15,231 nt of DNA, from the NCBI GenBank assembly GCA_005893365.1, contig VBPB01000008.1, forward strand, positions 17,762 to 32,992, in the 5' to 3' direction. The DNA is from Candidatus Eiseniibacteriota bacterium (GTDB taxonomy: Bacteria > Eisenbacteria > RBG-16-71-46). The notes below the pieces were generated by a model. The model searched no databases. It was not told the DNA's origin and worked only from the letters and a program-made list of their open reading frames with translations. The position numbers and the translations under genes were made by a program. Below, piece after piece: positions 1-7,014 of the stretch. Each line of letters begins with the position of its first letter. Position 1 is the first letter of the stretch.

Positions 1-2
1 CG

Positions 3-104
3 GGGCGGGACGATCGCGGCGGCGAGGTGGGGACCGGAATGTACTTCGTCCGCGTCACTTCGGGGGCCCAGAGCCGCACCGTCAAGCTGGTGCTGTTGCG
101 CTGA
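3..104 (+). CDS. C-terminal tail of a secreted protein, FlgD/type-A sorting-like domain (partial)
   Basis: Only the last 33 codons are in the window. They read to a TGA at 102-104 and contain GTGMYFVRVTSG followed by SRTVKLVLLR. This G-x-Y-F-V-R-V strand, a small turn, then a basic-hydrophobic last strand ending in LLR is the typical end of FlgD Ig-like and type-A C-terminal sorting domains in large exported proteins of the FCB group and related uncultured phyla. In those families the domain carries a surface or secretion signal. The catalytic or structural body lies upstream of the window, so its function cannot be named. The short match makes the family call good but not certain. Confidence 0.7.
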   Translation, partial: GRDDRGGEVGTGMYFVRVTSGAQSRTVKLVLLR

Positions 105-337
105 TCTGGAACGACCCTAGGTCAAGGCCCGGTTTCATCCCTGGCGGCCACCCCAGCGGTTGGCCGCTTGGCGTTGGTGTCTGGAAGGTGGCCGGTACTA
201 CCGGGAGAGCCTGGCGCGATTGCCGTTGCGCCGGGTCTCGTCGTGCCGGACACTGCCCGCGCGCGCCGCGCGTCGGCGTCAGCCTGGCCCGCGCCCGCTT
301 CTAGACCAGGCGATGACCACGGTCGGAGGGAATCAAC
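105..337. other. Non-coding gap between the sorting-domain tail and the SGNH gene
   Basis: These 233 nt hold no convincing reading frame. The only feature I can support is a strong Shine-Dalgarno sequence at its right end, described separately. No clear sigma-70 promoter or U-tailed terminator is visible, although the long gap suggests the downstream gene has its own promoter. Confidence 0.4.
325..330 (+). promoter_or_regulatory. Shine-Dalgarno GGAGGG deciding a TTG start
   Basis: GGAGGG lies 7 nt before the TTG at 338. No ATG or GTG in the same frame lies between this site and the signal-peptide hydrophobic core. The site therefore supports initiation at the rare TTG codon rather than at the later in-frame TTG at 419, which has no comparable site and would remove the basic n-region. 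Confidence 0.65.
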
Positions 338-2071
338 TTGGACGATCGTGACCGGGCCCGAGCCCGATCCGACCACGCGCGCTCGAAGCGAGTTCGCTCG
401 CTGAGCGGGCGTCACCGGTTGGCGACCGTCGGCCTGGCCATCACGCTGTTCGCGGCGTGGCCGGCCGCCGGGACGTCCGCCCAGGACGCGCTCCCGCGCG
501 ACCCCTCCGAGCTGCTCCTCGTCGGCGACAGCGTCACCGCCGGCATCTATTTCCTCTCGCTCTCCGAGACCTCGACGCGGCAGGCCTGGGCGGGGCAGGT
601 CATGCGCCGGCTCGGCTTCGAGCCGGACCGCTGCCGCTTCCAGCAGCCTTTCCCGATCAATCACCTCGGCTTGACCCTGCTGGGATTCGGCATCGGCGGG
701 CTGGCCTATCCGTGGGCCGCGGTTCCGGCGTTACTGCCGCAGGGATCGAGGTTCGCGGCCGGCGAGGAGCGCACGATCGTGGCCGTCCCGGGGCAGGTGA
801 TCGCCGAGGTGCTGGAGCAATCCTCGCAGCACAAGGGCCGCAACTCGGCCGGGTGGACGTTCGCCAACCTGCTCCTGCCCCGGGGGCTCTCGGCCGTCCA
901 GACCATCGAGCAATGGAAGAAGCGACCGCGCTGGGTCGTGCTCTTCATCGGCGCCAACGACCTGCTGGCCTCGTTCGGCATGGTGGCCGACGCGGTGCCG
1001 CCGTCGCCCGCGGCGTTCGCCCGCAGCTATGGCACGCTGGTCGACCGCCTGCGCGCGGTGATGGCGCCGGACGCCCCCGCCGACCACTTCCTCGTGCTCA
1101 CGCTGCCCGATGTCACGCGACTCCCGTTCCTCCAGCCGCTCCCGGCCTCCGCCCGCGACCCCCGCGGCCGGCGCTACCAAGACGGCAGCATGGCTTCGGC
1201 GTTCCTGATCCCGTTTCGCGACCGCTTCCAGCCCGACGAGGTGTGGACGCCGGAGGCGCTCGGGGTGATCCGGGCGCGTGTCGAAGGCTACAACGCCGCG
1301 ATCCAGGACGTGGCCCGGAGCCGGGGGCTGACCACGGTCGATCTCACCGCCCTCATCGAAGACCTGCGCTCGGATGCGTCGTTCGCCTCGGCGAACTCGC
1401 CCTACTTCAGCCCCGACCTCCACCATCCCTCGTTTCGCACCCACGCGAGGATCGCCGAGTCCGTGCTCGGGGCGATGGCCCGCGTCGCGGGGACCGCGCC
1501 GCCGCCGCCGCTCGAGACGACCGAGACGCCGCTGCCGCACAACGGCGACTTCTCGAGGCAGGAGCGCGCGCGCGTCGATGCCATGGTCCGCCTCGGGCTG
1601 ATCGGGCTCAAGGCCGGTCCCTTGCCTCCGAAGCCGACATTCCGCGTGTCGGTCGAAGCCGGCGGTCAGGCGGGACACCGCCGCGCGGGCGGTGGCGCCC
1701 TCTCGCTGATGGCCGCGATCGAGAGCTCGCCCTCCCCGGTCACCGCCCGATGGCTCTCGCGCGGCAACCTCGGCGTGAGGGGGAGCCCGGGAGTGTGGGA
1801 CGCTCCGGGCCGTGGAAACGCGCGGAGCTTCCCGCCGGCCTCCCTCGAGGTGCGTGCCGGCGTGGCCTTCGAACCGATCGGGATGTGGAACTGGACGCGG
1901 CTCGGCGGCGGTCTGCTCTACGCCGGCCGGGGCGGCCTGGGCTGGTATGCGCGCGGGGAGTGGCGCCTCCTCTACGCCGAGGCTTCGAGCCGGGACTTGG
2001 GGCCCGATCGCGTCGAGGCGGGGCTGCTCCTGGGCCGGGTCTTTGGTCGGCCGGGGCGCAATGGCGACTAG
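338..2071 (+). CDS. Exported SGNH/GDSL-family hydrolase with a strand-rich C-terminal region
   Basis: A 577-residue protein starting at TTG 338. Residues 18-48 form a signal peptide: basic RHR, hydrophobic LATVGLAITLFAAW, probable cleavage at TSA-QD. The SGNH hydrolase domain runs from about 58 to 382. Block I is LLVGDSVTAG with nucleophile Ser65, block III is FIGAND (Gly205, Asn207), and block V is DLHHP with Asp360 and His363. Enzymes of this fold cleave ester bonds of lipids or acylated glycans; the substrate cannot be read here. The domain is larger than the usual 200 residues and has long inserts (about 100-190 and 265-310). Residues 434-570 show alternating-hydrophobic, glycine-rich segments such as SLEVRAGVAFEP and LGWYARGEWRLLYAEA, suggesting beta structure, possibly a small barrel or sandwich. 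Fold assignment is good; the role is unknown. Confidence 0.8.
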   Translation: MDDRDRARARSDHARSKRVRSLSGRHRLATVGLAITLFAAWPAAGTSAQDALPRDPSELLLVGDSVTAGIYFLSLSETSTRQAWAGQVMRRLGFEPDRCRFQQPFPINHLGLTLLGFGIGGLAYPWAAVPALLPQGSRFAAGEERTIVAVPGQVIAEVLEQSSQHKGRNSAGWTFANLLLPRGLSAVQTIEQWKKRPRWVVLFIGANDLLASFGMVADAVPPSPAAFARSYGTLVDRLRAVMAPDAPADHFLVLTLPDVTRLPFLQPLPASARDPRGRRYQDGSMASAFLIPFRDRFQPDEVWTPEALGVIRARVEGYNAAIQDVARSRGLTTVDLTALIEDLRSDASFASANSPYFSPDLHHPSFRTHARIAESVLGAMARVAGTAPPPPLETTETPLPHNGDFSRQERARVDAMVRLGLIGLKAGPLPPKPTFRVSVEAGGQAGHRRAGGGALSLMAAIESSPSPVTARWLSRGNLGVRGSPGVWDAPGRGNARSFPPASLEVRAGVAFEPIGMWNWTRLGGGLLYAGRGGLGWYARGEWRLLYAEASSRDLGPDRVEAGLLLGRVFGRPGRNGD

Positions 2072-2106
2072 GCCCAGGGAATCGAAGGCCTCGAGCGATC
2101 AGCAAC

Positions 2107-2137
2107 CCGGGGCCGGCCTTCCGAAGTAAGGCCCCGG
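2107..2137 (+). terminator. Possible stem-loop after the SGNH gene
   Basis: CCGGGGCC at 2107-2114 and GGCCCCGG at 2130-2137 form a perfect 8-bp stem with a 15-nt loop. Inside lies an alternative 6-bp stem, GGCCTT at 2115-2120 with AAGGCC at 2128-2133, which would compete with it. No U-tract follows, so it may be a weak or factor-assisted terminator, or simply a GC-rich palindrome between the SGNH and radical SAM genes. Confidence 0.35.
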
Positions 2138-2217
2138 TGTCGAATCCAGCCCTTTAGGAATTGGCCACGAACCGCGGCGGCGGTACCGTGGCGTCGCGGC
2201 GTGCCGGCCTGCGTCTC

Positions 2218-2224
2218 GGAGGAG
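2218..2224 (+). promoter_or_regulatory. Shine-Dalgarno GGAGGAG fixing the radical SAM start
   Basis: GGAGGAG sits 3 nt before ATG 2228 (5 nt counted from its GGAGG core). An in-frame GTG at 2201 would place this site inside the coding region, so ATG 2228 is the better start. Confidence 0.6.
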
Positions 2225-2227
2225 CCC

Positions 2228-3259
2228 ATGCGAGTCAAGAACCCGTTGCGCAGCATCGCGAACTTCGTCTTCCGCCAGGCGCCGCTCTCGGCCCAGCTCA
2301 TCGTCACGCGCCGGTGCAATCTGAGCTGCGGCTACTGCACGGAGTACGACCGGGTCTCGGAGATGATCCCGCTCGCGGCGCTCAAGGAGCGGATCGACGC
2401 CCTGCACCGTCTGCGTGTGATCAACATCGCGCTGCTCGGCGGCGAGCCGCTGATGCATCCCGATGTCGCCGAGATCGTCGCGTACATCGATCGCAAGGCC
2501 CAGGCCTCCATCACCACGAATGGCTTCCTCATCACCGAGCCGCTGATCCGCAAGCTCAACGCGGCCGGGCTGCGGAACATGCAGGTGAGCATCGACACGG
2601 TGAAGCCCGATCCCAGCCTGTTCATCCAGAAGAGCCTCAAGACGGTTCGGCCCAAGCTCGACCTGCTGAAGCGCATCGCGGAATTCGACGTGTTCATCAA
2701 CCTGGTGCTGTGCGAGCAGAGCAAGGGCGAATTCAAGCAGACGCTCCGCGAGTTCAGCGACCTGGGCTTCGCCGTGTCGCTCGACCTGGTGCACGATTCC
2801 AAGGGTCACTTGGCGATCGGCGGCCCGGAGTATCTGGAGCTCTGGGAGCACTACTACAAGAACACGAGACCGTTCATGTACCTCGAGCAGGACTATGGGA
2901 CGCGACTGCTGCGCGGAGAGCGTCCGGCCTGGCAATGTCGGGCCGGGACCCGCTTTCTCTACGTGGATGAGTTCGGCAAGGCCCAGTTCTGTTCGGCGCA
3001 GCGCGGGCGGCTCGACAAACCGATCGTCGAGTACACGCGCGAGGACGCGCGCGAGTACTCCAAGACGCACCGGGGATGCGAATCGGGCTGCGCCATGCTC
3101 TGCCACTATCGCGATTCCGCCTTCGACAATCAGCCGCTGCGGACGATCCAGTCGGTGCTGAAGTTGCTCGGGCGCCCGGCGGTGGGGCGCGGGGCGTCGG
3201 GCCATGCCGAGGCCGCGCGACGACCGCCCGGGGCGGTCGCGACCCCGGAAGCGGAGTGA
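2228..3259 (+). CDS. Radical SAM enzyme with cysteine-rich C-terminus
   Basis: A 343-residue protein from ATG 2228. The radical SAM core is clear. Cys30, Cys34 and Cys37 in RRCNLSCGYC bind the [4Fe-4S] cluster that cleaves S-adenosylmethionine, GGEP at 71-74 is the SAM-contacting motif, and TTNGF (96-100) and QVSIDT (119-124) are later core strands. After the barrel, Cys237, Cys255, Cys284, Cys288 and Cys292 resemble a SPASM-like or twitch-like region that could hold an auxiliary Fe-S cluster, but five cysteines are fewer than in a canonical SPASM domain. The last 30 residues are low-complexity. No peptide precursor, hopanoid or cofactor-biosynthesis partner lies nearby, so the substrate is unknown. 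It is cytoplasmic: there is no signal peptide or membrane segment. Confidence 0.85.
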   Translation: MRVKNPLRSIANFVFRQAPLSAQLIVTRRCNLSCGYCTEYDRVSEMIPLAALKERIDALHRLRVINIALLGGEPLMHPDVAEIVAYIDRKAQASITTNGFLITEPLIRKLNAAGLRNMQVSIDTVKPDPSLFIQKSLKTVRPKLDLLKRIAEFDVFINLVLCEQSKGEFKQTLREFSDLGFAVSLDLVHDSKGHLAIGGPEYLELWEHYYKNTRPFMYLEQDYGTRLLRGERPAWQCRAGTRFLYVDEFGKAQFCSAQRGRLDKPIVEYTREDAREYSKTHRGCESGCAMLCHYRDSAFDNQPLRTIQSVLKLLGRPAVGRGASGHAEAARRPPGAVATPEAE

Positions 3260-3279
3260 GGCGACCGGCCTCGCGAGCC

Positions 3280-3293
3280 CTCCAGCCGTGGAG
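3280..3293. terminator. Short hairpin between convergent genes
   Basis: CTCCA and TGGAG flank a GCCG tetraloop in the 49-nt gap between the convergent radical SAM and kinase-like genes. The stem is only 5 bp and has no U-tract on either strand, so a bidirectional terminator role is a guess. Confidence 0.2.
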
Positions 3294-3308
3294 CGCCCGC
3301 GGCGAAGG

Positions 3309-4079
3309 TCATCGCGCAGCGCTGCCCCAGACGCGGGGTGACGCGACGACACCGCGAGCGCCGACGACATCCTCCGCGGCCGAGCGCAGCCGCGCGAACT
3401 TGGTCCGCGCCGCAGCCTCCAGCCAATCAACCAGCTCGTCCGGCGACCGGCCCGCCTCGTTGACGATCACGTCGAAGGAGAGCGGATCGTCGACCGAGCG
3501 GCCGAACATCTTGCGGATGAACTCGCGACGCTCGTGGTCGCGCGCATCCACCTCGTGGGCCGCATCCCGGAGGGAGAGTCCCTTGCGCGTCACGAGGTTC
3601 TCGATGCGGAGGGCGCGTGGCGCCACGACGCGCGCGTGGAAGCCCCGGTCGAGGCCGACGATGATGTTCGCGCCGCGGCCGACCACGACCACGCCGCCGA
3701 GTTGGGCGATGGACTGGATGGTGGTGTAGAGCGCGCGCACGTAGTCGCTCCCGTCGAGGTACGTGCCGGCCAACATGCCGTCGATCCAGTTGGAGATCTC
3801 CGACCGGTTCCGCTCGTCGAGCGCTTCGACCAGCCGGCGCTGGTAGCCCGTCGACCGGCACATCTGGTTGACGGTGTCGCGGTGGAGCAGCGTGTATCCG
3901 AAACGCAGGGCGAGGTCGGCCGCGATGCGGCCGCCGCCGCTGCCGTGCTCACGGGAGAGCGTGATGATGGGCTTGGCGACGGGGGTTCGCCCTTCCGGCA
4001 GGTCCGATCGGCGGGCGATGATCCGCTCCAACTCCCAGCGGCGGAGTTGCGAATCGATGAGGAGGTCGATGGAACGCAT
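3309..4079 (-). CDS. Cytidylate kinase-like family protein
   Basis: A 256-residue protein. The start chosen is the ATG at 4079, preceded by GGGAG (4086-4090 on the minus strand) at 6-nt spacing. A longer open frame upstream to 4451 looks non-coding. Residues 37-54 contain PIITLSREHGSGGG, the P-loop variant of the cytidylate-kinase-like (Cytidylate_kin_2) family. VVVGRGANII (131-140) and the charged stretch around ARDHERREFIRKMF (179-192) match the same family, which includes a mobile lid. True CMP kinases (cmk) are shorter and have a different N-terminus. Members of this family are inferred nucleoside-monophosphate kinases, but the substrate is generally not established. It is cytoplasmic and convergent with the radical SAM gene, with no obvious functional link. 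Confidence 0.8.
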   Translation of the reverse strand: MRSIDLLIDSQLRRWELERIIARRSDLPEGRTPVAKPIITLSREHGSGGGRIAADLALRFGYTLLHRDTVNQMCRSTGYQRRLVEALDERNRSEISNWIDGMLAGTYLDGSDYVRALYTTIQSIAQLGGVVVVGRGANIIVGLDRGFHARVVAPRALRIENLVTRKGLSLRDAAHEVDARDHERREFIRKMFGRSVDDPLSFDVIVNEAGRSPDELVDWLEAAARTKFARLRSAAEDVVGARGVVASPRVWGSAAR

Positions 4080-4389
4080 ACGGTGCTCCCGCTCGGGTGG
4101 CGGGCTCGGCCCGGATACCATAGCACAGCGAGCGGTGCCGGCCATGCCTTCGCGCAAGCGAGTGGACCGGCTCCTGCGCGTGTCGTGCGGCACCGCATTG
4201 ATACCTCGGGGGTGCCGGCGCGGCCGAGAGGTCGCAGGGATGTCAGGGACTTGTGGACGATCGTGACCGCGTGGCGCAGCAGGGCTGGCAGACACGACGG
4301 CCGGTCGAGGGGCTCGGGCGCGGGGGTGGCGTCGATCGCTGCGCACGCCGCGGTTGACGCGGCCGCGCCCCGGGCGCCATGGTGAGCAC
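4080..4389. other. Divergent intergenic region between the kinase-like gene and the small beta-rich gene
   Basis: This 310-nt stretch has no convincing gene. It should contain promoters for both flanking, divergently transcribed genes. Toward the kinase-like gene, a minus-strand TGCTATGGT at 4117-4125 looks like an extended -10 element about 37 nt before the start codon. Toward the plus-strand gene I see no clear element. A 15-base segment at 4255-4269 repeats 340-354. Confidence 0.4.
4117..4125 (-). promoter_or_regulatory. Possible extended -10 element for the kinase-like gene
   Basis: On the minus strand TGC-TATGGT fits an extended -10 (TG-n-TATAAT, with 4 of 6 core matches). It would give a leader of about 30 nt that includes the GGGAG ribosome site. 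No good -35 hexamer is visible, so confidence is low. Confidence 0.25.
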
Positions 4390-4623
4390 ATGAGCCTGCT
4401 GCTTCCCCAGACCCGAGTCGGCACGGTGCGATCGGCGACGCCGGTGAGCATCCACGGCGACCGCTACCTGGACCTGGTCGTCGATCTCGAAGGCGACGCG
4501 GGCCCGGCCGTGGTCGGCCGCGTCGGCGCCGCCGACTGTCCCGACGCCCTCATGCCGGGCGAGCGCGTGAGCGTGCGGTTCACGATGGGGGTGATGGTGC
4601 GGGTGGCGAGGGAGGTCGGTTAG
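4390..4623 (+). CDS. Small beta-rich protein of unknown function
   Basis: A 77-residue protein. I prefer ATG 4390, closely preceded by GGTGAG; an in-frame TTG at 4354 would add 12 unlikely residues. The sequence alternates short beta-type strands with turns: TRVGTVRSATPV, DRYLDLVVDLEG, AVVGRVGAAD, ERVSVRFTMGVMVRVARE. The spacing, with PGERV before the last strand, is reminiscent of small OB-fold or TOBE-like barrels, but I do not recognise a named family. There is no signal peptide, so it is probably cytoplasmic. It lies 34 nt before the VF530 gene on the same strand and is probably co-transcribed with it, which makes a nucleic-acid-related role conceivable. Confidence 0.6.
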   Translation: MSLLLPQTRVGTVRSATPVSIHGDRYLDLVVDLEGDAGPAVVGRVGAADCPDALMPGERVSVRFTMGVMVRVAREVG

Positions 4624-4657
4624 TGGGCGCGGGCCCACCGATCGGACACCGAGCGCC

Positions 4658-4888
4658 ATGACCGACCGGCAGCCCAACAATCCCCTGCACGGGGTGACGC
4701 TCGAGGCCATGCTGCGGCAGATGGTCGACCGGTGCGGCTGGGAGGGTCTGGCGCGGGACGTCCCGATCAAATGCTTCCGGGTCGATCCCACCATGACCTC
4801 CGCGCTCAAGTACCTGCGCAAGGCGCCGCGGGCGCGGCAGAAGGTCGAGGCGGTCTACGCGCGCTTCGTGGCCGGGCGCGCGGGCTGA
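4658..4888 (+). CDS. VF530 family (DUF2132) DNA-binding protein
   Basis: A 76-residue protein that matches the compact VF530 family over almost its full length. It has NNPLHGVTLEAML near the N-terminus, then CGWEGLARDVPIKCF, DPTMTSALKYLRKAP and ARQKVEAVYARF. The family is a small helical fold annotated as DNA-binding on structural grounds; its cellular role is unsettled. The ATG at 4658 has only a weak ribosome site (CGAGCG). The last 34 bases of the gene overlap the end of the convergent DEAD-box helicase gene. It probably shares a transcript with the small beta-rich gene upstream. The family call is confident from the characteristic N-terminal and central motifs. Confidence 0.9.
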   Translation: MTDRQPNNPLHGVTLEAMLRQMVDRCGWEGLARDVPIKCFRVDPTMTSALKYLRKAPRARQKVEAVYARFVAGRAG

Positions 4889-6090
4889 GCGATCGGCGCC
4901 GGGCCCCGCGGCCGACGCCCGGGGGCGCCACCCCCATGCGTCCCCGCCCCGGGATGCGCGTGCGCCGCGATCAACCGGCCTTCGCGCAGCCCCACCGGAT
5001 GCATGACGATGCCCAACTCCTTCTCGTAACGACGGACGCGGGGGAGTTCGGCCGCGGTCATCAGGGTGACGGCCACGCCCTGGGCTCCGGCGCGGGCGGT
5101 GCGACCCACCCGATGCAGGTACGCCAGGCTCTGCGTCGGTACGTCGAGATTGAACACGTGCGTGACGCCCTTGATGTCCAGGCCGCGCGCGGCGACGTCG
5201 GAGGCGATCAGCACGCGTACCGCCGCGCGGCGGAAGTCGTCCATCGCCCGCTTGCGGTCCCGCTTCTCGAGTGACGCGTGAAGGTCGGCGGCCAGGATCT
5301 TGTGGTGGGCCAGCTTGGCCGCGACCTCCCGAGCCGTCTCGGCGCGGTGGACGAAGACCATCGCCCGCTCCGGAAGCAGGGCATGGAGCAGCTTGCGCAG
5401 CATCGTCGGCTTGTCCCGCTCCTCGCAGACGAGATAGAGATGCTCGATGTTCTCGTTCACCGGTGCCGCGCCCGTCCGCAGCGTGACCAACCCAGGCGCC
5501 AGGGTCGCGAGCGTCGCGGCACATGACTGCGCATCCGTGGCCGACGCGAAGATCAGCTGCCGCCCCCGGGGCGTGGCCGCGAGGATCGCCTGGATCGCGG
5601 GCAGGCCCTCCGCCGCGAGCAATCGGTCCGCCTCGTCGATCACCACCGTGCGGACGGCCTGGGCCTTCAGCTTGCGCAGGTCGATGAGCTCGCGGATGCG
5701 GCCCGGCGAGCCCACCACGATGTGGGGATGCTTCTTGAGCTTGTCGATCTGACGCTCGGTCGAGGTGCCGCCGATCAACAGCAGCGCACGCACCGGCCAG
5801 CCGGCGTGCTGCGCCAGGTCGCAGCACTGGCGCTGGATCTGGATCGCCAGCTCGTGCGTCGGCGCCACGATCACCGCCTGCGTCGCCGCGAGCGTGACGT
5901 CGAGCCGGCAGAAGATCGGCAGCAAGTAGGCCAGCGTCTTGCCGGTCCCGGTCTCGGCGTTGAGGTAGGCGTCCTGGCCGGCCAGCAACACCGGGAGTGC
6001 GGCGATCTGGATCGCGGTGGGCTCGGTGATGGCCTGCTTGGCCAGGGCCGCCACCAGGTCCGGCGGCACCGCGAGTTCGGCGAAGGTCAT
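4855..6090 (-). CDS. DEAD-box RNA helicase
   Basis: A 411-residue ATP-dependent RNA helicase with both RecA-like domains. The Q motif lies around EPTAIQ (23-28), motif I is AETGTGKT (45-52), Ia APTHEL (76-81), Ib SPGR (128-131), motif II DEAD (152-155), motif III SAT (183-185), motif V ARGLDI (301-306) and motif VI HRVGRTAR (326-333), where the usual HRIGRTGR Gly is Ala. A short basic, Gly/Pro-rich tail (375-411) is typical of RNA-contacting extensions. Such proteins unwind short RNA duplexes in ribosome assembly or mRNA decay; which one cannot be told here. The start at 6090 has TGAGGA 6 nt upstream. Its 3' end overlaps the convergent VF530 gene by 34 nt, and its 5' end is divergent from the cyclophilin gene. 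It is cytoplasmic. Confidence 0.93.
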   Translation of the reverse strand: MTFAELAVPPDLVAALAKQAITEPTAIQIAALPVLLAGQDAYLNAETGTGKTLAYLLPIFCRLDVTLAATQAVIVAPTHELAIQIQRQCCDLAQHAGWPVRALLLIGGTSTERQIDKLKKHPHIVVGSPGRIRELIDLRKLKAQAVRTVVIDEADRLLAAEGLPAIQAILAATPRGRQLIFASATDAQSCAATLATLAPGLVTLRTGAAPVNENIEHLYLVCEERDKPTMLRKLLHALLPERAMVFVHRAETAREVAAKLAHHKILAADLHASLEKRDRKRAMDDFRRAAVRVLIASDVAARGLDIKGVTHVFNLDVPTQSLAYLHRVGRTARAGAQGVAVTLMTAAELPRVRRYEKELGIVMHPVGLREGRLIAAHAHPGAGTHGGGAPGRRPRGPAPIAQPARPATKRA

Positions 6091-6375
6091 CGGAGGTCCT
6101 CAGGTCTCGGCCTGCGTAACGCTCGATCCCGGCATCATCCGGCGCCAGCGCCTCAGCCGGTCGAGAGCCTAGACCAACGCGGGCGTCGTGTCGCCCAGGC
6201 GGCCCGGCCTTCGGCGGGTGCGCTCGGCACGCGGGGCTCGTGGTAAGGTCTCGCCGCTGCCGTGGGCCCCGGCCGCGTCGTCCCACCGCCGCATCGGTCG
6301 CGGCCAGGAGTGGGGCCGCGAGCGCCGGAGCCACGCCTCGGACTGGCCGCCCCAACCGCAAAGGACACGCCCCCC

Positions 6376-6936
6376 ATGACGATCGACGAGCAGGTCGCGA
6401 AGGTGGACAAGTCGAAGCCCAACTGGAAGACCACGCTGGCCAAGCCCGAACGGATGACGTTCGAGGAGGGCAAGACCTACTACGCCCGCGTGGCCACGAC
6501 CAAGGGCCCGATCCTGATCAAGTTCCTGCCCAAGGTGGCGCCGATGCACGTGACCAGCTTCATCTACCTCGCGCGGCTCGGCTTCTACGACGGCCTGGCG
6601 TTCCACCGCGTCATCTCGAAATTCATGGCGCAGGGCGGCTGCCCGCTGGGCAACGGCACCGGCGGCCCCGGCTATCAGTTCACGGGCGAGTTCGCGCCGG
6701 ACGTGAAGCACGACCAGGGCGGCAAGCTCTCGATGGCCAACGCCGGCCCGGGCACCGACGGCAGCCAGTTCTTCCTCACCTTCCTCGCCACGCCGTGGCT
6801 CGATGGCAAGCACAGCATCTTCGGCGAGGTGGTCGAGGGCATGGACACCCTGAAGGCACTCGAGGCCGCCGGCTCGCAGAGCGGCCGCACCTCCGAACCG
6901 CTCACGATGGACAAGGTGACGATCGAGGTGAAGTAA
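6376..6936 (+). CDS. Cyclophilin-type peptidyl-prolyl cis-trans isomerase
   Basis: A 186-residue single-domain cyclophilin, catalysing cis-trans isomerisation of X-Pro bonds during folding. The core runs from about 36 to 186: LAFHRVI (74-80, catalytic Arg78), FMAQGGCP (83-90), LSMANAGPGTDGSQFF (118-133), and TPWLDGKHSIFGEVVEGMD (139-157). The usual FMIQGGDP Asp is Cys89 here, and the position often Trp/His in eukaryotic enzymes reads TPWLD. There is no signal peptide, so this is a cytoplasmic form. The N-terminal 30 residues, lysine-rich, precede the domain. ATG 6376 has AAGGA 10 nt upstream; an in-frame extension to 6262 looks non-coding. The gene is divergent from the DEAD-box gene across 285 nt. 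Confidence 0.93.
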   Translation: MTIDEQVAKVDKSKPNWKTTLAKPERMTFEEGKTYYARVATTKGPILIKFLPKVAPMHVTSFIYLARLGFYDGLAFHRVISKFMAQGGCPLGNGTGGPGYQFTGEFAPDVKHDQGGKLSMANAGPGTDGSQFFLTFLATPWLDGKHSIFGEVVEGMDTLKALEAAGSQSGRTSEPLTMDKVTIEVK

Positions 6937-6960
6937 GGCGCCGCGCTTCCCCTCGGCGTC
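6937..6960 (+). terminator. Stem-loop directly after the cyclophilin stop
   Basis: GGCGCCG at 6937-6943 pairs with CGGCGTC at 6954-6960 (7 bp, one G-U) over a 10-nt loop, starting at the base after the stop codon. There is no U-tract, so its termination activity is uncertain; it may mark the 3' end of the cyclophilin transcript. Confidence 0.35.
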
Positions 6961-7014
6961 AAGATGCTTGCGACACACGACTCCGGGACCTGTTGCACCA
7001 CCATCGAGGGTGTC

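Noticed and set aside
731..1678. Long open frame antisense to the SGNH gene (and similar long antisense frames at 2099-3430, 6169-8058 and 13923-15011).
   Set aside because: High-GC sequence leaves long shadow frames. Their translations are Arg/Gly/Pro-rich with no domain signature, while the opposite strand has clear motifs.
2107..2165. tRNA-like or tmRNA-like fragment: a 7-nt loop with GAA in the middle and GTCGAATCC resembling a T-loop.
   Set aside because: The T-stem does not pair, there is no D-arm or acceptor stem, and no tmRNA tag reading frame is present on either strand.
4253..4357. Short frame from GTG 4253 whose first residues (DDRDR) resemble the start of the SGNH protein.
   Set aside because: It is about 34 codons long, has no ribosome site and no further similarity; the resemblance comes from the shared 15-base repeat.
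3309..4451. 124-residue N-terminal extension of the cytidylate-kinase-like protein.
   Set aside because: The extension is Arg/Pro-rich without family match, and the ATG at 4079 has a good ribosome site.
6262..6375. N-terminal extension of the cyclophilin.
   Set aside because: It is Pro/Arg-rich with no signal peptide, while ATG 6376 has AAGGA upstream and begins the natural protein.
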